Below the pieces are notes generated by a model, which was not told the DNA's origin, did no database searches, and saw only the letters and a list, made by a program, of their open reading frames with translations. From a virus: a stretch of 64,000 nucleotides of DNA. A program made the position numbers and the translations under genes. Shown here piece by piece: positions 14,891 to 22,873 of the stretch (its first letter is position 1; the number at the start of each line of letters is the position of its first letter). Location: the IMG/VR virus record IMGVR_UViG_3300022752_000030, positions 47,238 through 111,237 of that record. One strand, 5' to 3'.

Positions 14891-14897
14891 TGCTAAG

Positions 14898-15332
14898 TTA
14901 CATACCTCCTATAAATTTTTCATAATCAATAAATGACCTGAGTTGCCATGTTCTTTGTTTCAATTCAGACATAATAGATTCAATTACAGAAATTACTTCT
15001 TCGTGATATATTTTTTTCTCAAGTAATTTGATTAAATCTTTATCTGCTTCTAAGTATGTATTGATATCGGATTTCAAAGCAAATTGAAATTGTTCCCATC
15101 CGTATTCATCAAGTTCTTCTTGGGACATTTTACCTGTGTAATATTCCCATTTAATTTTTCTGATGCGTAGATAATCAAAATGTGCTTTCTTTGAAGCAAT
15201 TTTGTGTTTCGTGAGTATACCCAAATATTTACTGTGATAAGTGGGTATTTTTAAAAGTTCTTTGCTTGGTTCGGTTTGATCGATAACCGAATCAGATTCC
15301 CACATTTTTAAAATTTGTTCAAGTGTTTCCAT
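14898..15332 (-). CDS. uvsY: UvsY recombination mediator
   Basis: UvsY helps load the UvsX recombinase onto gp32-covered single-stranded DNA. The 144-residue protein has the UvsY helical core: EQILKMWESDSVIDQTEPSKE, HSKYLGILTKHKIASKKAHF, a short YYTGKMSQEELDEYGWEQ segment, DINTYLEADKDLIKL and a C-terminal LKQRTWQLRSFIDYEKF. Length equals the T4 protein to within a few residues, and the uvsY-uvsW neighbourhood is as in T4. It is headed by the promoter at 15360-15388. The ribosome site is weak. Confidence 0.9.
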   Translation of the reverse strand: METLEQILKMWESDSVIDQTEPSKELLKIPTYHSKYLGILTKHKIASKKAHFDYLRIRKIKWEYYTGKMSQEELDEYGWEQFQFALKSDINTYLEADKDLIKLLEKKIYHEEVISVIESIMSELKQRTWQLRSFIDYEKFIGGM

Positions 15333-15359
15333 AATAATTAAAAATTAAATCAAAATAAC

Positions 15360-15388
15360 ATAATAACACAAATCAGTTATAATGTCAA
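15360..15388 (-). promoter_or_regulatory. sigma70-like promoter of uvsY
   Basis: TTGACA (15383-15388), 17-base spacer, TATTAT (15360-15365) on the minus strand, about 28 bases before the uvsY ATG. The -35 is flanked by imperfectly symmetrical AT-rich arms (TTATAAT / AATATAA around GTC). Confidence 0.75.
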
Positions 15389-15403
15389 TATAAAATATTA
15401 AAT

Positions 15404-15916
15404 TTATACCGTAATTACTTTATAATAGTCATATCGAAATGTTGCTCTTGCGGTGATAATAGTGTCTGCTGATAAAGTGGTATCAAAATTAATATCTGTA
15501 ATGGTTGTGGGAAATGCATTTATAAATTGTATTCTAGCTACAGGGTTGTTTAATGCAGATAGAATTGTCAGGTTTGCGTCCGACAGATTTTTATTAGTTT
15601 TATCTAATGACGTGTCGTAACGTTTCTCAAAACCCTCTGGTGATGCTATGGACGTGAACCAATCGTGTAGATTTTTCCATCCAACTAATGCTTCATCGAT
15701 AATGAAAGAAACTTCTAATGCATTGTATGTTAATTTTGTGCCGGGTGAATATGTGTCAATAAAAGGAGTTGATCTTGTAATTTCTTGCAATGAAAAGCCT
15801 GGTAAATTCACAGATTGACAAAAATATTGTACTGCACCTATTCTATTAAATGTTAATAGAAATTTTGTTGGTTGTAAAATATTTGTATTTTGAGGATTTC
15901 TATTTAGAACAGACAT
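15404..15916 (-). CDS. gp19-fold tail structural protein next to the major capsid gene
   Basis: A 170-residue protein of tail-tube type: PTKFLLTFNRIGAVQYFCQS, VNLPGFSL, a strand-rich core LTYNALEVSFIIDEALVGW, helix NLHDWFTSI and a closing ITARATFRYDYYKV. It resembles the tube protein at 22301 in layout (N-terminal strand, NLPG turn, mid-protein W...W helix) but is a separate gene. In distant T4-like phages a protein of this type sits between gp23 and uvsY and is often labelled gp3 (tail completion) or tail tube-like. I favour a tail-terminating or baseplate ring of the tube fold. AAAGGAG precedes the ATG; a terminator separates it from gp23. Confidence 0.6.
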   Translation of the reverse strand: MSVLNRNPQNTNILQPTKFLLTFNRIGAVQYFCQSVNLPGFSLQEITRSTPFIDTYSPGTKLTYNALEVSFIIDEALVGWKNLHDWFTSIASPEGFEKRYDTSLDKTNKNLSDANLTILSALNNPVARIQFINAFPTTITDINFDTTLSADTIITARATFRYDYYKVITV

Positions 15917-15946
15917 TTAATTCTCCTTTGTTTACTATTTAGGAGA

Positions 15947-15975
15947 CAAAAAAAGAGGACACCTAAGTGTCCTCT
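15947..15975 (-). terminator. intrinsic terminator after the major capsid gene
   Basis: A perfect 9-bp stem AGAGGACAC / GTGTCCTCT with a 4-base loop (15954-15975) followed on the minus strand by TTTTTTT. It should end most gp23 transcripts 43 bases after the stop. Confidence 0.93.
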
Positions 15976-16017
15976 CTTAAATGTCACTCTTAACGGTGAC
16001 TTAATCAATCAAATTGA

Positions 16018-17364
16018 TTACATCAAGTTACGTACACCGAAAATACGGTAGTAAACGTTGCTACGTGCGTTCAATGCACCGTTGCCAGTTGTAAGACCTG
16101 TAGCGAATGGGTTTGCAACCATGCCGTAACGAGTCTTGAATCCAATTTTTGGTTGGAATGTGAACTGGTCAACTGCACGAACCATTTGCAATGGAACGTA
16201 TGGGCAGTAGAACAAACCAGCATCATATGGTGATGTACCCTTGTAGCCTACAGTTACCAATTCTTGGTTGGATGTGTAACCACCAAAATATGGATCGATG
16301 TAAACTTTGATACGACCGTGCAACATACCAGCAAATGTATTGCCTGTATCGTCAATTTGCAAATCAGATTGCAAAGCAGGTGTATAAGAAAGAACACCAG
16401 CCATAGCCATAGCGGAAGCAACGTCTGAAGAAACGATCAAAACGTTACCTTTACCTCTACGTGTTTGTTTTGCAATAACGTTAGCATCACGTTCGATTTG
16501 GAAAATCAAACCTTTGAAACGTTCTACAGACCAACGACCGTTAGAGTCGGTGTCTAAATCGAAAGTACCTTGTGTAGTTGTACCATACATAGCACCTTTA
16601 ACAGCACATGTGTAAATTGTACGAATAACTTCACGGTTAATTTCAGCCAAAATTTCTGTAGAAAGAATGTTTGACAACTCTGTTTCAGCGTCAAGACCGT
16701 GAACTGCTTTCAAGTCTTGTGCAAGTTCAAGAGAGTACTCTGCTTTCAAAGCACGTGATTGTGCAGTAACAGTAACTTTCTCGATGGAGAAAGCCATTTG
16801 ATTGAACAAACCAGTTGATGTGTCAGCACCAAGACCTTCAGCAACGCTTGTTTGCATGCCGATACCAGTTGTAAATGAGTTAGCAGTAAAATCAGCAACA
16901 GGATTTGTAGAAATGTCTGTTGTGTTGTTACCAGCAAAACCGTACAAGTTTGTAGAAGAACCAGCACCAGAGAAGATTGTGTTAGCTTCGTTGAAGAAAG
17001 CTTCGTTTGTGTTACTAGGTGCACCAGATTGTGCGCTGTAACGAGCACGCATTGCAAAAATCAAACCTGTTGGGCCTGTCATTGGCTGAACGCCAGCAAC
17101 ATCATAAGCAATCAAGTTTGGCAATGAACGGCGAACCAAGCTAATTAAGATTGGGTCATAGTTCTGAACGCCACCAGCTACGTTAGTTGGTGTAGCAGAG
17201 TATGTAGTTTCGTTCAACTGTTGAGCAGCTTCACGCATTTCTCTTTGTTGGTTTTCCAAAACAAGAGCTGTAACAGCCTTTTTGTATGGATCCTTAATAG
17301 CTTCAAGTTCTGGATGCTCCAAAACTGGTTGCCATTTTTTTTGTAGTTCTTCGGTTAGATACAT
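16018..17364 (-). CDS. 23: major capsid protein gp23
   Basis: HK97-fold hexon protein. The hallmark PMTGPTGLIFAMRARY, the preceding LVRRSLPNLIAYDVAG, the KVTVTAQSRALKAEYSLELAQDLKAVHGLDAE segment and C-terminal YGMVANPFATG are all typical of gp23. Length (448) is like cyanophage gp23 and shorter than T4 (521). The N-terminal ~60 residues should be removed by the gp21 protease. The strong ribosome site (AAGGAG) and the downstream terminator suit very high expression. Confidence 0.98.
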   Translation of the reverse strand: MYLTEELQKKWQPVLEHPELEAIKDPYKKAVTALVLENQQREMREAAQQLNETTYSATPTNVAGGVQNYDPILISLVRRSLPNLIAYDVAGVQPMTGPTGLIFAMRARYSAQSGAPSNTNEAFFNEANTIFSGAGSSTNLYGFAGNNTTDISTNPVADFTANSFTTGIGMQTSVAEGLGADTSTGLFNQMAFSIEKVTVTAQSRALKAEYSLELAQDLKAVHGLDAETELSNILSTEILAEINREVIRTIYTCAVKGAMYGTTTQGTFDLDTDSNGRWSVERFKGLIFQIERDANVIAKQTRRGKGNVLIVSSDVASAMAMAGVLSYTPALQSDLQIDDTGNTFAGMLHGRIKVYIDPYFGGYTSNQELVTVGYKGTSPYDAGLFYCPYVPLQMVRAVDQFTFQPKIGFKTRYGMVANPFATGLTTGNGALNARSNVYYRIFGVRNLM

Positions 17365-17401
17365 TTAAAATTCTCCTTGTGAGTATCTATTAATGGTAAT
17401 T

Positions 17402-17409
17402 TATTTATT
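17402..17409 (-). promoter_or_regulatory. late promoter (AATAAATA) for gp23
   Basis: On the minus strand AATAAATA overlaps the gp22 stop, 38 bases before the gp23 ATG. It differs from the T4 octamer in one base, as do several others placed before structural genes here. Confidence 0.5.
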
Positions 17410-18646
17410 TTACCAAAGTTTTAGAAATAGTTTTTGCGTATTGTTCAATCATTGGATCAGAAGAACCATTTACTGATTTCTTTTCTTCCTCAATTTGAAC
17501 TTCCTCGTTCAAAGCAGAACTATCGCCGGCTTTAACTGGAATCGTGAAATATGATTCTTTCAATGTTTCCAATTTAGCAGCAAATTCTTCCTCAGTTGAA
17601 AACTCAATACTCTCTGCGAGTGATTTCATTTTTTCTACTTGAGTCTGCGTTAGGCCTTCACAAGCTGTGTGTATAGCCTCTAATTTTTTTTGTTCGTTTA
17701 ATTCTTTTTTCAATTGAACTGAAGATTTGATTTGTTCATTTAGTGAAGATTCGAGTTCTTCTACTTTTGATGTCAATTCTTCAACAATATCAACTTTTTC
17801 TTCTGGAATGTCAATATAATGTTCAATGAATAGATCACGCATACCACGAATAAAGTCTTCTACGATTTCAGCGCGTAAACCTTTTGTGATTGCAATTTCA
17901 TTTTCTCTATACCATTCTTCAGCCATATAATTGATATAGTCGTCTAATTTTTCTGCCAAATCATTTTTGACTTCTTCAACGGCCAATTCAAATTGTTCTG
18001 TCAATTCTTGTTCTGCTTCGGCGATAACTTCTTCGGCACGTGCAATAACAGCAGATTCAAAAATTGTAGTAGCCTTAGTTACGAATTCTTCTGAAAGATT
18101 TTCACCAGAAAGAAGAGCATCGATATCTTCTTTCATTTTTTCTTTCATTTTCTTATGCATTTTTTCTTTGCGTTCGTGTGCAGCAGACTCTTTATCTTCC
18201 ATGCTTTCCATTTCTTCAATTACTTCACCGTCTTCTTCGGTTTCTTCGTAATGTTGGAAAGTAGCGCCTTTGTTCATGGACATAGTTTGAGTAGCAAGTT
18301 TTCCTGGTTTGCGATCACGCATGGAGTCCATGTCTGTTGCATCAGCTTGTATTGTAGATGCCAAATCTTTACGACCCATTGTTTCTTGTGGACCGGATAA
18401 TTTGCCACCTGGTTGTGAACCTACTGGAGGTGTAGCACCTGGAGCTTTTGCTCTCGGAACACCTTTTGTGTAATCTGGATTTTCATCGTCCATTTTAACT
18501 GGATCATGACCAATAACTCCTGCATCTTTTGTACCGTAAGCTACAGATGTTGGCAATTTAGAAGGTTTGTCTTGGCCACCTTGTTTTGCAGATACGTTAC
18601 CTTGCAAAATTTCTTTAGCGGCTTCTGTCAGATTAAATTTTCCCAT
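17405..18646 (-). CDS. 22: prohead scaffold core protein gp22
   Basis: The major internal scaffold. The 413-residue protein is longer than T4 gp22 (269). A low-complexity, Pro/Gly/Lys-rich N-terminal ~150 residues precede the gp22-like part: acidic coiled coil, EKLDDYINYMAEEWYRENEIAITKGLRAE, FIRGMRDLFIEHYIDIPEE and an end VEQYAK-like motif (IEQYAKTISKTLVK). Charged, Glu-rich composition fits a scaffold degraded by gp21. It lies between gp21 and gp23 as in T4. Confidence 0.85.
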   Translation of the reverse strand: MGKFNLTEAAKEILQGNVSAKQGGQDKPSKLPTSVAYGTKDAGVIGHDPVKMDDENPDYTKGVPRAKAPGATPPVGSQPGGKLSGPQETMGRKDLASTIQADATDMDSMRDRKPGKLATQTMSMNKGATFQHYEETEEDGEVIEEMESMEDKESAAHERKEKMHKKMKEKMKEDIDALLSGENLSEEFVTKATTIFESAVIARAEEVIAEAEQELTEQFELAVEEVKNDLAEKLDDYINYMAEEWYRENEIAITKGLRAEIVEDFIRGMRDLFIEHYIDIPEEKVDIVEELTSKVEELESSLNEQIKSSVQLKKELNEQKKLEAIHTACEGLTQTQVEKMKSLAESIEFSTEEEFAAKLETLKESYFTIPVKAGDSSALNEEVQIEEEKKSVNGSSDPMIEQYAKTISKTLVK

Positions 18647-18674
18647 TTTGAGAATCTCCTTGATTTATATTGGA

Positions 18675-18682
18675 TATTTATA
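18675..18682 (-). promoter_or_regulatory. late promoter (TATAAATA) for gp22
   Basis: A perfect T4-type late octamer on the minus strand, 29 bases before the gp22 ATG and just past the gp21 stop; AAGGAG follows in the leader. Confidence 0.7.
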
Positions 18683-18683
18683 A

Positions 18684-19328
18684 TTAAAGTTTTTTGACGA
18701 AGTTTTCGAAAATGCGTAGACTTACTTCTTCAATTTCTCTACGAGAAGCTTGACGAATTTCTTGCTTTGCCTGCTCGTAATGAACTTCAGTCCATACACC
18801 ATTAACTATCATCCACTCTTTGCCCTCCATAATACCTTGCACAAATGCGTTAGGTGCAGAAGGGTCTGCTACAATATCTGCCGCTGTGGCCAGATGAAAA
18901 TCATCTTGAACTATGTTTATGCCATTGACATTCTTGAGAGAACCTAAACCTCTAGAAGAAACACCAACTTGTGCGCCTCCTTCGATAAGATTTCTAACAA
19001 TGTTTCCCATTGGCGTTTCAAGAATTTTTGCTTTGCCTATCCAATCATTTCCATTTTGATGGAGACTCATTGTCAAATGTGAAACTCTATCTAAATTGAT
19101 TGTTGGTGTGTCGGGATGTCCTAATTCACCAAAGGCACGATTTTTATTAATGTAATTTTCTGTATATCTTTCAACTTCTTTGGTCATTGTTTCTCTTAGA
19201 TACTTACGACCATTTCTATTAACCACTTCGCATTGCAAAAATGGTCCTTCTATAAAAAGAGTTTTTTTGCCGTCTTTTTCCTCGGCAATATAACTTAAAG
19301 TTTCTGTTACTTCTTTTATTAATTTCAT
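18684..19328 (-). CDS. 21: prohead protease gp21
   Basis: Serine protease of the herpesvirus-assemblin type that processes gp23 and degrades the scaffold. His71 in GELGHPDTPTINL and Ser124 in VGVSSRGLGSL are the expected catalytic residues; LATAADIVADPSAPNAFV follows as in the family. Length (214) matches T4 (212). It is preceded at 11 bases by the 173-codon structural gene and followed by gp22. Confidence 0.95.
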   Translation of the reverse strand: MKLIKEVTETLSYIAEEKDGKKTLFIEGPFLQCEVVNRNGRKYLRETMTKEVERYTENYINKNRAFGELGHPDTPTINLDRVSHLTMSLHQNGNDWIGKAKILETPMGNIVRNLIEGGAQVGVSSRGLGSLKNVNGINIVQDDFHLATAADIVADPSAPNAFVQGIMEGKEWMIVNGVWTEVHYEQAKQEIRQASRREIEEVSLRIFENFVKKL

Positions 19329-19339
19329 TTTTTGCCTTA

Positions 19340-19861
19340 TTACGGTGTAATGCCGTATGGTGGGTAGTTGAATGCTGCAGGATCAGCAAATTGACCAGCG
19401 CTGTAATAAGTATTATTTTTATGCAATTCAATGATCAATGTGTATGCAGAATTTGCTGTTGTACCGACTGTTTTAATTGTAACATTTCCTGTTGGATTTA
19501 CTGCGTTGTTTGTAATGACAGGTAGTTGATATTGAGGATTTGTGTCTGATGAACCAACACCAAATGCAAAAGCGGTTTTACTATTTTGTGCAGTATTACC
19601 TTCCCATTTGATTTGTAAGTGGCCAACTTCAGCATCAACACTATAAACAATTCTAGAAATTGTGATTGCATTTGCACCAAAACCTGACGGTAAAGTATTT
19701 CCTGTTTGCCAAATATTTCCGTTGGCGTCTAAACAACCAGCCAAATATCTTGGATCAATAATAACAGTTTCAGATTCATCAGAATCATTTAAACCAATTC
19801 TTTTGATTACTGTTCTTTTAGTCGTATCAATCAAAGTTTGTGTACTATTTGCAATTGCCAT
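19340..19861 (-). CDS. hypothetical virion protein between gp21 and the core genes
   Basis: A 173-residue, beta-rich, Asn/Thr-rich protein. Two blocks look like beta-sandwich strands: ETVIIDPRYLAGCLDANGNIW, then ITISRIVYSVDAEVGHLQIKWEG, and YTLIIELHKNNTYY near the end. The composition (few Lys/Arg, no Cys clusters, no signal peptide) suits a capsid decoration or head-associated protein, and the position among head genes supports this. I do not recognise a family. Confidence 0.55.
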   Translation of the reverse strand: MAIANSTQTLIDTTKRTVIKRIGLNDSDESETVIIDPRYLAGCLDANGNIWQTGNTLPSGFGANAITISRIVYSVDAEVGHLQIKWEGNTAQNSKTAFAFGVGSSDTNPQYQLPVITNNAVNPTGNVTIKTVGTTANSAYTLIIELHKNNTYYSAGQFADPAAFNYPPYGITP

Positions 19862-19873
19862 TTTTAAATCCTA

Positions 19874-20407
19874 TCATTTAAGATGTTTGTGAGCAAAGTC
19901 TACTACTTTACTGAAATGTTCTTTACTTTTGTGTGCCATATCTGAAATTTTTTTCTTGTTTTCATCATTTAGTTGATTGTGCATTTTTAAAACAATATTT
20001 GCAGTCTGCACATCAACCTTCATAGTTTTTCCGTCTTTAAATTTAATAGACTTTGCACTATGATTATCTACAATATTTTTCAAATGAGGAATAACACTTT
20101 CATCCATTGTTGACATTGGATACCAAGTATTTACACCATAAGGTACTGTTACATATTTATCTAATTTATCCACATAATATAAAGCAACTTTTTGACCATT
20201 TGGATATTGGCGAATAGCTTTTCTACGCATAATTAAAATTGCTGGTAAATCGTGTGGTGTTGAAAACACACTTTCCTCCAGGTCACTAATATCCAAAGAG
20301 TCTTTTAACTCTAAAGGTACTTCAACCTCATTTTTTTGTACTTCTGATTGAGGTTGAAGATTTTCTTTTTTTATTACATCACTAATGTAATCTTTAAGTG
20401 TTTTCAA
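19874..20407 (-). CDS. hypothetical head-region protein, TTG start
   Basis: A 177-residue protein. It opens LKDYISDVIKKENLQ, has an acidic linker (SLDISDLEESVFS), then a compact alpha/beta part IMRRKAIRQYPNGQKVALYYVDKLDKYVTVPYG, and ends in a basic helix (KSKEHFSKVVDFAHKHLK). It lies where T4 keeps gene 68 (prohead core), but I see no clear gp68 similarity. The only plausible start is TTG at 20407, with GGAA seven bases upstream, overlapping the end of the gp67-like gene by 14 bases. Confidence 0.5.
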   Translation of the reverse strand: MKTLKDYISDVIKKENLQPQSEVQKNEVEVPLELKDSLDISDLEESVFSTPHDLPAILIMRRKAIRQYPNGQKVALYYVDKLDKYVTVPYGVNTWYPMSTMDESVIPHLKNIVDNHSAKSIKFKDGKTMKVDVQTANIVLKMHNQLNDENKKKISDMAHKSKEHFSKVVDFAHKHLK

Positions 20408-20570
20408 CTTCTGTTTCCTGCGGTTGAGTAATTAAACTTCTTGCAACTTCAACTTTATGATTTTCAATATGAGCCATCACTCTATCGTGAATAGCTGAAT
20501 AAAGAGCGTCACGAACTCCTTTAGCGTCATCGTTATGTGCATAATCTATAATTGCTCTTGCTTGTTCCAT
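20394..20570 (-). CDS. 67: prohead core protein gp67-like, 58 aa
   Basis: A 58-residue ORF directly after the portal gene, the T4 position of gene 67. ARAIIDYAHNDDAKGVRDAL and the following MAHIENHKVEVARSLI match the helical half of T4 gp67 (IEAIKSNDLVAARKLF ... LIKEEKIAIARNFL). The long acidic tail of T4 gp67 (80 aa) is replaced by a short end, QPQETEVENT. GGAG precedes the ATG. It overlaps the next gene. Confidence 0.65.
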   Translation of the reverse strand: MEQARAIIDYAHNDDAKGVRDALYSAIHDRVMAHIENHKVEVARSLITQPQETEVENT

Positions 20571-20591
20571 AATTTTTTCTCCAAATTAAAC

Positions 20592-20599
20592 TATTTATA
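20592..20599 (-). promoter_or_regulatory. late promoter (TATAAATA) for the gp67-like gene
   Basis: A perfect octamer on the minus strand overlapping the last codons of the portal gene, 21 bases before the gp67-like ATG. Confidence 0.65.
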
Positions 20600-22232
20600 G
20601 AATTCTTTTAATCTTACTAAAAGTTCCAATTTCTTCATCTTGTTGTTCTTGGTCTTGTGTATTTTGACCAAGTTCTTGTTGCACTTGTCCCATCATTTGT
20701 TGTTGTGCAACAGAAGTGGTTACACTTGTGGGTAAACCTAAACCAATTTCTTTTTCTTCATCAATTTCTATTTGCATTTCTTTAATTTGATCATCAGTCA
20801 AACGCAATACATTTCTTTGAATCCATGCTTGTGAAAAGTATCGACCAGTGTATGGATCAACAGAACTCAACAATGACAAACGTTCTTTCATTAACTCAGC
20901 TTCTTTAAGTTCTGAGAAATTATTATCTTTAATAAAGTCGAAATAAACGTTTTCTTTAAATACTTCCCATTCATCTTCGGTACAAATACCTTTGAGTACA
21001 CATTGCACACGCAAAGCTTGGTCAAAAACATCCGAAAATTTGTTTCTTAATCTATCAACAAATTTTGAAAATTTTAATTCGTCACGGGTAACTTCAGCTA
21101 CACGACCAATCGAAAAACCTTGATTTGGTTCTAAACGAGAAATAGGAACGTTTAATGATTTATACAGTTTTCTTTCAAAATATTTAACGTCTTCCAATTC
21201 ACCTAGATTTTGTCCGCCAGGAAGTGTAGTGATTTCAGTTCCTTTACCGCCTTCTCTACGTGGTAACCAAAAATCTTCCATCATTGATAAGAATTTACGA
21301 TCATCACGAACTTCACCTGTATTTGCATCATACACAAGTTTATTTTTATACTTGACCATAATATCACGCAGATATTGTTCGGCTTTTAATTTAGGTAAGT
21401 TACCTACATCAATGTAAAAAATACGTCTTTCTGGAGCACGTGAGATTCTGTAAATTACAGTAGCATCTTCAATCATACGCAATTGATTGAGTGGTTTAAT
21501 TGCTTTATGTAAATATGATAAAACAACTGCTCTACGTGAATCCATCAATCCTGAGACAACAGATATAATCGAGTCTGTGGTGATACGAACACCTACAGGG
21601 CCGTAATTGGATGAACTTCCTGTGACAACCTTATCATTGTAAATGTAGTATTCATTAACCACATTCATAATATCAACGCCAGTACGTTCATCTTTTTTCT
21701 TTTTAATCTCACGAACTTTTCTTATTTTACGTGGATCAATATATCTTAATTCTTTAATGCCTTGTTGTGGATTATCTCTGTCAATAATAATGTGGTAATA
21801 TAATCGACCATCAACGTAGTATCTACGAAAAATGTCTTGTGCCATGTTATTATAATTCATCAAACGAAGCACGGTTTGAAATTCTTCTTTGATGGCTTTT
21901 TTGATTTTATCTGATTGTTTTAATTGATCTAAAACAATTTGAATGATTTTACCGTCATCGTCTTGGCAGATTGCTTCATTAACTATATCGTCTATCGCAG
22001 ATTCAATTTCTGGCTGCATAGCCATTTCTCGATACCTTGATATTAGTTCAACTTCGTTTTTTGCTGTACCGTCAAGATCAACATATGTGCCATAATAAGC
22101 GGCAGACGTAATAGTTAATGCGCCATCGTCTTGTGTTGGTGGCGTAAAAGATTGTTGAACAGATTGATCCTGTTCGTTCTTTTCACGGGATATTTGAAAT
22201 CCAAAAAGTGAAAATTTATTTAAAGATGCCAT
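20595..22232 (-). CDS. 20: portal vertex protein gp20
   Basis: Dodecameric portal for DNA packaging and tail joining. The 545-residue protein (T4: 524) shows the gp20 pattern: QEQSYGTYVDLDG-like entry (ITSAAYYGTYVDLDGTAKNE), RYREMAMQPEIESAIDDIVNEAI, YYVDGRLYYHIIID, LSYLHKAIKPLNQLRMIEDA, RAPERRIFYIDVGNLPK and LPRREGGKGTEITTLPGG. A Gln-rich C-terminal tail is disordered. Confidence 0.97.
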   Translation of the reverse strand: MASLNKFSLFGFQISREKNEQDQSVQQSFTPPTQDDGALTITSAAYYGTYVDLDGTAKNEVELISRYREMAMQPEIESAIDDIVNEAICQDDDGKIIQIVLDQLKQSDKIKKAIKEEFQTVLRLMNYNNMAQDIFRRYYVDGRLYYHIIIDRDNPQQGIKELRYIDPRKIRKVREIKKKKDERTGVDIMNVVNEYYIYNDKVVTGSSSNYGPVGVRITTDSIISVVSGLMDSRRAVVLSYLHKAIKPLNQLRMIEDATVIYRISRAPERRIFYIDVGNLPKLKAEQYLRDIMVKYKNKLVYDANTGEVRDDRKFLSMMEDFWLPRREGGKGTEITTLPGGQNLGELEDVKYFERKLYKSLNVPISRLEPNQGFSIGRVAEVTRDELKFSKFVDRLRNKFSDVFDQALRVQCVLKGICTEDEWEVFKENVYFDFIKDNNFSELKEAELMKERLSLLSSVDPYTGRYFSQAWIQRNVLRLTDDQIKEMQIEIDEEKEIGLGLPTSVTTSVAQQQMMGQVQQELGQNTQDQEQQDEEIGTFSKIKRIL

Positions 22233-22270
22233 ATTTTTTATACAATTCCAAAATCAAAAAGAAACATAAA

Positions 22271-22292
22271 GGAGGGTTAAAAATAACCCTCC
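22271..22292 (-). terminator. intrinsic terminator after the tail tube gene
   Basis: GGAGGGTTA / AAAA / TAACCCTCC is a perfect 9-bp hairpin 9 bases after the gp19 stop. The minus-strand continuation TTTATGTTTC is a modest T-tract, so efficiency may be partial. Confidence 0.75.
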
Positions 22293-22300
22293 ATAAAAAA

Positions 22301-22843
22301 TCAAGAAGTGGTGTCGGTTTCCCACCATTGATACGCAAATGTGACTGAATATTCTTCAATCTCATCATTTGATGCCCAATTTAAATCAATTGGAGCTAAA
22401 TCTAATGGAAATAAACCAACAAATTTATATTTTTTCAACTCTTGTCCAGCTTTACCGTACTGTGTAACAGAAGCATCAACAGAATAACCTGTGTTATTTA
22501 CTGCTGCACCATTACGTACATTTCCTGCATGGCTGTTGATTGCGTTCATCCAAGATTCTACTGAATTTCGGATTGCAAAATCTTCATCATTGATAATGTT
22601 TAATGTCCAGTCTGAAAACGATCTGTTTCCAGCAAACTTTAATTCACGACCAAAATAATAAACAGGAACTGTTCCGATTGATGAACCTGGAAGTTGTGCC
22701 GCTTTTGCCATAAATGTTACTTTTTGACCAGCTACATTTCCGTTTGCCGCAACCGTTGGAAAAACTAGAGAAACCGAAAATAGATTGGGACGAGCGCCGT
22801 CACCAATCATATTTGCTCTAAATTCTGTTACATTGAATGCCAT
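22301..22843 (-). CDS. 19: tail tube protein gp19
   Basis: Forms the inner tail tube. The 180-residue protein follows gp19: FRANMIGDGARPNLFSVSLVFP, FMAKAAQLPGSSIGTVPVYYFGRELKFAGNRSF-type core (read in segments), WTLNIINDEDFAIRNSVESWMN and the C-terminal EEYSVTFAYQWWE. Gene order 18-19-20 is as in T4. A late promoter and AGGAG lie upstream. Confidence 0.95.
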   Translation of the reverse strand: MAFNVTEFRANMIGDGARPNLFSVSLVFPTVAANGNVAGQKVTFMAKAAQLPGSSIGTVPVYYFGRELKFAGNRSFSDWTLNIINDEDFAIRNSVESWMNAINSHAGNVRNGAAVNNTGYSVDASVTQYGKAGQELKKYKFVGLFPLDLAPIDLNWASNDEIEEYSVTFAYQWWETDTTS

Positions 22844-22865
22844 TTTGTTTTCTCCTATTCGTTAG

Positions 22866-22873
22866 TATTTATT
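22866..22873 (-). promoter_or_regulatory. late promoter (AATAAATA) for gp19
   Basis: On the minus strand AATAAATA lies at the gp18 stop codon, 22 bases before the gp19 ATG. Confidence 0.5.
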
